From Paludibacteraceae bacterium (lineage in GTDB: Bacteria; Bacteroidota; Bacteroidia; Bacteroidales; Paludibacteraceae): a stretch of DNA of 8,712 nucleotides. This document shows positions 5,975-8,712 of the stretch, in pieces. The stretch covers positions 1 through 8,712 of the forward strand of contig JALNVE010000128.1 in the NCBI GenBank assembly GCA_023227695.1, in the 5' to 3' direction. The notes beneath the pieces are model-generated. The model was not told the origin of the DNA. It searched no databases and worked only from the letters and a program-made list of their open reading frames with translations. Positions within the stretch are counted from its first letter, which is position 1; each line of letters begins with the position of its first letter. The position numbers were made by a program, and so were the translations under genes.

Positions 5975-6911
5975 CATATCTGTTGTCATTCCAACTTTCA
6001 ATGGAGAAACGCTTCTGTCCATGTATCTTCCTCCTCTTATTGAGACGTTGAAGAATAGTCCGAGCATCAATGAATATGAGATTATTGTCGTTGACGATGC
6101 TTCGGAAGACAATACAGTGGGGTTTCTTACTAAAGAATATCCATTGGTCATCATTCTAAAAAACGAAAAGAATTCCGGTTTCTCAAAAACCATCAATAAA
6201 GGAATATTTGCAGCAAAATACAACTTGGTCTTGTTGCTCAATAACGACATGGTCGTAGCTTCTGACTTCTTCGAAAAGACCGTTCCGTTCTTCGAAAAAG
6301 AGGATACTTTTGGAGTTTTCTCACAAATCAGGGACACTAACGGAGAGAAGGTAATAGAGGGGAACAAACTTCCTATCTTCAAACATGGCAAACTGCACTA
6401 TCAGGACGATCTGAAATCTGCCAGCGGATATTCACTCTACTTATGTGGCGGAAACACGCTGATTGATAGAGAGAAAATCATAGAAATAGAGGGTTTCAAC
6501 GAGGTTTTTTCCCCTTTCTATTTTGAAGATTTCGACCTTTCTATCGTTGCTTGGAGGAAAGGATGGAAATGCTACTATACAGACCAGACATTCTGCAAAC
6601 ACTGCCATTCCATTACAATAAAAAAACATTTCACTCAGGAATATGTTCAACACATTTTCCTTCGCAATAAACTACTTTTCAATTATTTGAATTCGGGAAA
6701 AATCGATAGTCTGAGACTATTTATGGGCATATTCGGCAAAATGATTCTTTCATTCCTATTGCCATCCAAATCAAAGCGTACTTTTAGAAAGTCAGCCCAA
6801 GCATTTTTTTGCATCTACCCACAAGCGCACGAAAAGAAGAGAGAGAGAAACAAAGAGCAGCTTATCAGCCTCAAGAAGATTTGCTCTGATTACTTTAACA
6901 TCTCTCTATAA
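5961..6911 (+). CDS. GT2 family glycosyltransferase (rhamnosyltransferase-like)
   Basis: This is an inverting GT-A enzyme of about 316 residues that should add one sugar to a lipid-linked glycan in the cytoplasm. Motifs from this start: NISVVIPTFNG (5-15) at the N-terminus; VVDDASEDNT with Asp45-Asp46 (nucleotide binding); NSGFSKTINKG; the metal-binding LLNNDM with Asp96; LCGGNTLIDREK; and YFEDFDLS (Glu189-Asp190), the usual place of the catalytic base. The spread of motifs is like WbbL/rhamnosyltransferase-type GT2 proteins, but the donor sugar cannot be inferred. The basic C-terminal part (about 245-300) with a hydrophobic patch may dock on the membrane. Its start overlaps the LtaS-like gene by 14 bp (29 bp if the ATG at 5946 is used), so the two form an operon. 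Its 3' end overlaps the opposite-strand GT4 by 22 bp, leaving no room for a separate terminator. Confidence 0.9.
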   Translation: MRKNNISVVIPTFNGETLLSMYLPPLIETLKNSPSINEYEIIVVDDASEDNTVGFLTKEYPLVIILKNEKNSGFSKTINKGIFAAKYNLVLLLNNDMVVASDFFEKTVPFFEKEDTFGVFSQIRDTNGEKVIEGNKLPIFKHGKLHYQDDLKSASGYSLYLCGGNTLIDREKIIEIEGFNEVFSPFYFEDFDLSIVAWRKGWKCYYTDQTFCKHCHSITIKKHFTQEYVQHIFLRNKLLFNYLNSGKIDSLRLFMGIFGKMILSFLLPSKSKRTFRKSAQAFFCIYPQAHEKKRERNKEQLISLKKICSDYFNISL

Positions 6912-7942
6912 ATAGAAAGGTATCGCTCCATGTGTTTTTTATAAGAGAAAGAGTTAGCATACGCTAAATTCTTCTGAGCCATTTCTGGATGAGCATAGAA
7001 ATAGTCAATGCTTTCCTTCACGACATTACAAATATGTTCAGGTTCGAAATTATCAAGGAAAAACACAGCATCACCACCGATCTCCTTCAAAGATGTTTCT
7101 TTCGATGAAATGACAGGTTTTTCAAAAAACAAGGCTTCAATCACAGGCAATCCGAACCCTTCAAGCAAAGAAGGGAAAACAAACGCACTGCAATGGTGAT
7201 AATACCACAATTTCTCAGCATGCACTATCTCACCAACCAAAAAGACATTCTTAATATCTTCTTCCACGATTCTCTTTTCAATCAATTCACCGTATGAGGT
7301 CTCTTTTTGGCCAGCAATGTACAGATTATACTCCGGCATCCGTTTCATGGCATCCAAAAGTACATGGAAATTTTTCTTCGCCTTTATCTGTCCTATGGAA
7401 AAAAGGAACGGTTTCTGGTCATCTACAGCAAAAGAGGGTTTTTGTTCGCCAACAGGAGACATTTTCTCAACGCCATTATAAATCACCTCTATCTCCTTTT
7501 CTAAATTCATGTTCTGCAAAATATCCTTCTTTGCATAATTTGAGATGGACGTGATTTTATCTGCCCTTTTTACCTTTTTCTCAAGTTTCTTCAAATACTT
7601 CAGCACCTTTTCACCCGTTTTCTCGTGAATAAAATTGAGGTCATGAATAGTCAACAGATTCAATGTACCTGAATAACCAGGTCTATAATGACTTAACTGA
7701 TGAATGGAATGCCATAAATCATATTTTGGAAGTAAGAAAGGAAGTATACGATAGATTTTTTTACTCTCAACATAATGGACTTTATCTCCAAAAGCTCCAA
7801 AATACTGACGGGGCAGCAACAAATAAATGTCCAAATCAGAAGGTGTTTCACTTCCGAAATAACAACCATAATTATAAGCCACCTGTCCTAAACCGCAGTT
7901 AATATGCTTCAGAATGGATAAGTCTATCAATACTCTTTTCAT
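6890..7942 (-). CDS. GT4 family glycosyltransferase (second copy type in cluster)
   Basis: This 350-residue GT-B enzyme shows CGLGQVAYN (16-24) as the glycine loop, TIHDLNFI with His100, ADKITSISNYAKKDIL, IGQIKAKKN (Lys189-Lys190-Asn191) for phosphate contact, and the GT4 signature EGFGLPVIE with Glu261 and Glu269, then KPVISS and an EIGGDAVFF ending. Although it shares the family layout with the GT4 at 1772-2899, the two differ through most of their length, so they are distant paralogues likely using different acceptors or linkages. The gene is alone on its strand. It converges with the GT2 gene (22-bp overlap of coding ends) and diverges from the ligase-like gene, with a candidate promoter at 7978-8010. 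The start codon at 7940-7942 is directly followed by the core beta-strand KRVLIDLS, which supports it. Confidence 0.92.
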   Translation of the reverse strand: MKRVLIDLSILKHINCGLGQVAYNYGCYFGSETPSDLDIYLLLPRQYFGAFGDKVHYVESKKIYRILPFLLPKYDLWHSIHQLSHYRPGYSGTLNLLTIHDLNFIHEKTGEKVLKYLKKLEKKVKRADKITSISNYAKKDILQNMNLEKEIEVIYNGVEKMSPVGEQKPSFAVDDQKPFLFSIGQIKAKKNFHVLLDAMKRMPEYNLYIAGQKETSYGELIEKRIVEEDIKNVFLVGEIVHAEKLWYYHHCSAFVFPSLLEGFGLPVIEALFFEKPVISSKETSLKEIGGDAVFFLDNFEPEHICNVVKESIDYFYAHPEMAQKNLAYANSFSYKKHMERYLSIYREMLK

Positions 7943-7969
7943 TCTATATCAAAAAGATTTAAAAAAATT

Positions 7970-7999
7970 TCCAAATTCAAAGTTATTCAGAAATTTGGA
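7970..7999. repeat. 8-bp inverted repeat upstream of the second GT4
   Basis: TCCAAATT (7970-7977) and AATTTGGA (7992-7999) are perfect complements with 14 bp between. The spacer contains the candidate minus-strand -7 box (7978-7985), so a protein bound to the repeat could cover that promoter. No U-run follows, so it is not a terminator. Confidence 0.4.
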
Positions 8000-8010
8000 G
8001 TCTACCACAA
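7978..8010 (-). promoter_or_regulatory. Candidate promoter for the second GT4 gene
   Basis: On the minus strand TAACTTTG (7978-7985) matches TAnnTTTG exactly and would start a transcript about 30 nt before the ATG at 7942. The -33 region about 20 bp upstream (around 8006-8010, TTGTG) is only a partial match to TTTG. Confidence 0.4.
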
Positions 8011-8076
8011 TTCGTGTAGCAATTATATCCTTTTTATGTAAAATTTAGTTAAATAAGTTCTTCTTGCAATTATTCG

Positions 8077-8108
8077 TTTGAAAATTCATGGTAAACAAGT
8101 TATCTTTG
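8077..8108 (+). promoter_or_regulatory. Consensus Bacteroidetes promoter for the ligase-like gene
   Basis: TTTG (8077-8080), 20 bp, then TATCTTTG (8101-8108) fits the Bacteroidetes housekeeping promoter consensus TTTG-N19-21-TAnnTTTG without mismatch. Transcription would begin near 8115, giving a leader of about 20 nt before the ATG at 8136. It is the clearest promoter in the window. Confidence 0.75.
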
Positions 8109-8135
8109 CATAAAAATTTATAACACACGAAAATC

Positions 8136-8712
8136 ATGTTAAGTTCTTTGTTGTCACTCATAAAGTTAACAAATCTATTTAGTGCCTTGGCTCTTGTCTT
8201 TTTGTGCATTTTCCCATACAACAGCAAACAAAAAACTGCCATAATTGTCTTCTTTGTAACCTATGTCATCGAATTCATTGCAGACAAAAGATGGAATTTG
8301 TACAAATGGGATAAATCCAAATGGGTTTTCGTCTTTTTTATTCTATATTATTTACTGACAATATTTTACATTCCTTTTGAGCAGGATGCACAATTTGTGG
8401 GACAGACGCTTGAATACAGAATGGCATTCCTTGCTTTCGGTATCATTGGCTTTTTCGGACATAACCAATACTATAAGTTGTCGTACTTCATGTACACCAT
8501 CATACTCACTTGTATCATTCTCACAATAAATATCATACTGCATATAGGTATAATGAACTTCATACAGACAGACTATAAGATCTATTTCTTTGCTTTAACG
8601 AGAAATATGTTGGTCAACACACACATGAAGTTCAACTTTTACGTGAATTTCGCTATCGTGTCATGTTACTATTTATGGAAGACAAATCAAAACAAATACT
8701 TCCGTATAGCCA
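8136..8712 (+). CDS. O-antigen ligase/polymerase-like membrane protein (3' end outside window)
   Basis: The frame opens at the ATG at 8136 and stays open for 192 codons to the window edge. The visible part is strongly hydrophobic, with helices at roughly 9-27, 33-49, 62-80, 95-108, 115-137 and 168-182. Short loops between them carry charged and aromatic residues (ADKRWNLYKWDKSKW, 49-63). The sequence RMAFLAFGIIGF (95-106) and a late NTHMKFNFYVNFAIV segment (161-175) resemble the first half of Bacteroidales O-antigen ligase-family (WaaL/Wzy-like) proteins. These work in the inner membrane and join or polymerise glycan on the periplasmic side. The large periplasmic loop that would settle ligase versus polymerase is not in the window. 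The context of glycosyltransferases and an LPS kinase supports the call. It diverges from the GT4 gene and has its own consensus promoter, so it probably starts a new transcript running to the right. Confidence 0.78.
   Translation, partial: MLSSLLSLIKLTNLFSALALVFLCIFPYNSKQKTAIIVFFVTYVIEFIADKRWNLYKWDKSKWVFVFFILYYLLTIFYIPFEQDAQFVGQTLEYRMAFLAFGIIGFFGHNQYYKLSYFMYTIILTCIILTINIILHIGIMNFIQTDYKIYFFALTRNMLVNTHMKFNFYVNFAIVSCYYLWKTNQNKYFRIA

Noticed and set aside
5942..6391. Long open frame on the minus strand (149 codons) opposite the GT2 gene
   Set aside because: It lies wholly over the strongly supported GT2 coding region and its translation shows no family motif; it is an antisense shadow.
6903..6950. 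Weak TCTCT...AGAGA pairing as a terminator for the GT2 gene
   Set aside because: Short arms with a bulge and no clear U-run after the stem; not enough support.
8045..8242. Minus-strand open frame of 65 codons spanning the promoter and start of the ligase-like gene
   Set aside because: It overlaps the consensus promoter and the first helices of the plus-strand membrane protein; the low-complexity, lysine-rich translation is not convincing.
1..8712. CRISPR array, tRNA, rRNA, complete insertion sequence or known defence module
   Set aside because: No regularly spaced repeats, no cloverleaf-like sequence, no intact transposase and no defence gene cassette were seen on either strand.

Overview
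The window looks like a chromosomal segment of a Bacteroidales bacterium (Bacteroides/Prevotella type). The DNA is AT-rich. Translation starts mostly lack strong Shine-Dalgarno sequences. A terminator of the AAAGAGGCTG type is present. One promoter matches the Bacteroidetes sigma-factor consensus exactly (TTTG, 20 bp, TATCTTTG), and the protein families are those of Bacteroidales envelope-sugar loci. The species cannot be fixed from the sequence alone.

Left third (1-1771): the 3' tail of an unidentified plus-strand gene (3-86), then two isolated minus-strand genes. The first (319-906) encodes a small exported protein of unknown function. The second (1181-1543) encodes a stand-alone DUF559-type, restriction-endonuclease-like protein whose active-site region is atypical. 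Each has its own hairpin terminator. These genes have no obvious tie to the sugar cluster.

Middle and right (1772-8712): a surface-glycan cluster, probably LPS or lipooligosaccharide core/O-antigen. On the minus strand, a WaaP/Kdo-kinase-like protein (2911-3651) is followed after 11 bp by a GT4 glycosyltransferase (1772-2899). Diverging from them across a 343-bp intergenic region is a plus-strand pair: a five-helix LtaS-like sulfatase-fold membrane transferase (3995-5974) and an overlapping GT2 glycosyltransferase (5961-6911). A second GT4 (6890-7942, minus) converges on the GT2 gene, and their coding ends overlap by 22 bp. Diverging from that GT4, behind the best promoter in the window, is the start of a polytopic membrane protein resembling O-antigen ligase/polymerase (8136 to the window end, truncated).

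How they may work together (inference): the GT4 and GT2 enzymes add sugars to a lipid-linked core on the cytoplasmic side. The WaaP-like kinase phosphorylates a Kdo or core sugar. The LtaS-like enzyme adds a phospho-alcohol group on the periplasmic side, and the ligase-like protein joins or polymerises glycan there. The individual families are known. No CRISPR array, tRNA, rRNA, intact mobile element or clearly new defence system was seen. The less explained items are the LtaS-like enzyme's substrate, the atypical DUF559 protein, the exported orphan, several inverted repeats in the intergenic regions, and the tail-to-tail gene overlap.
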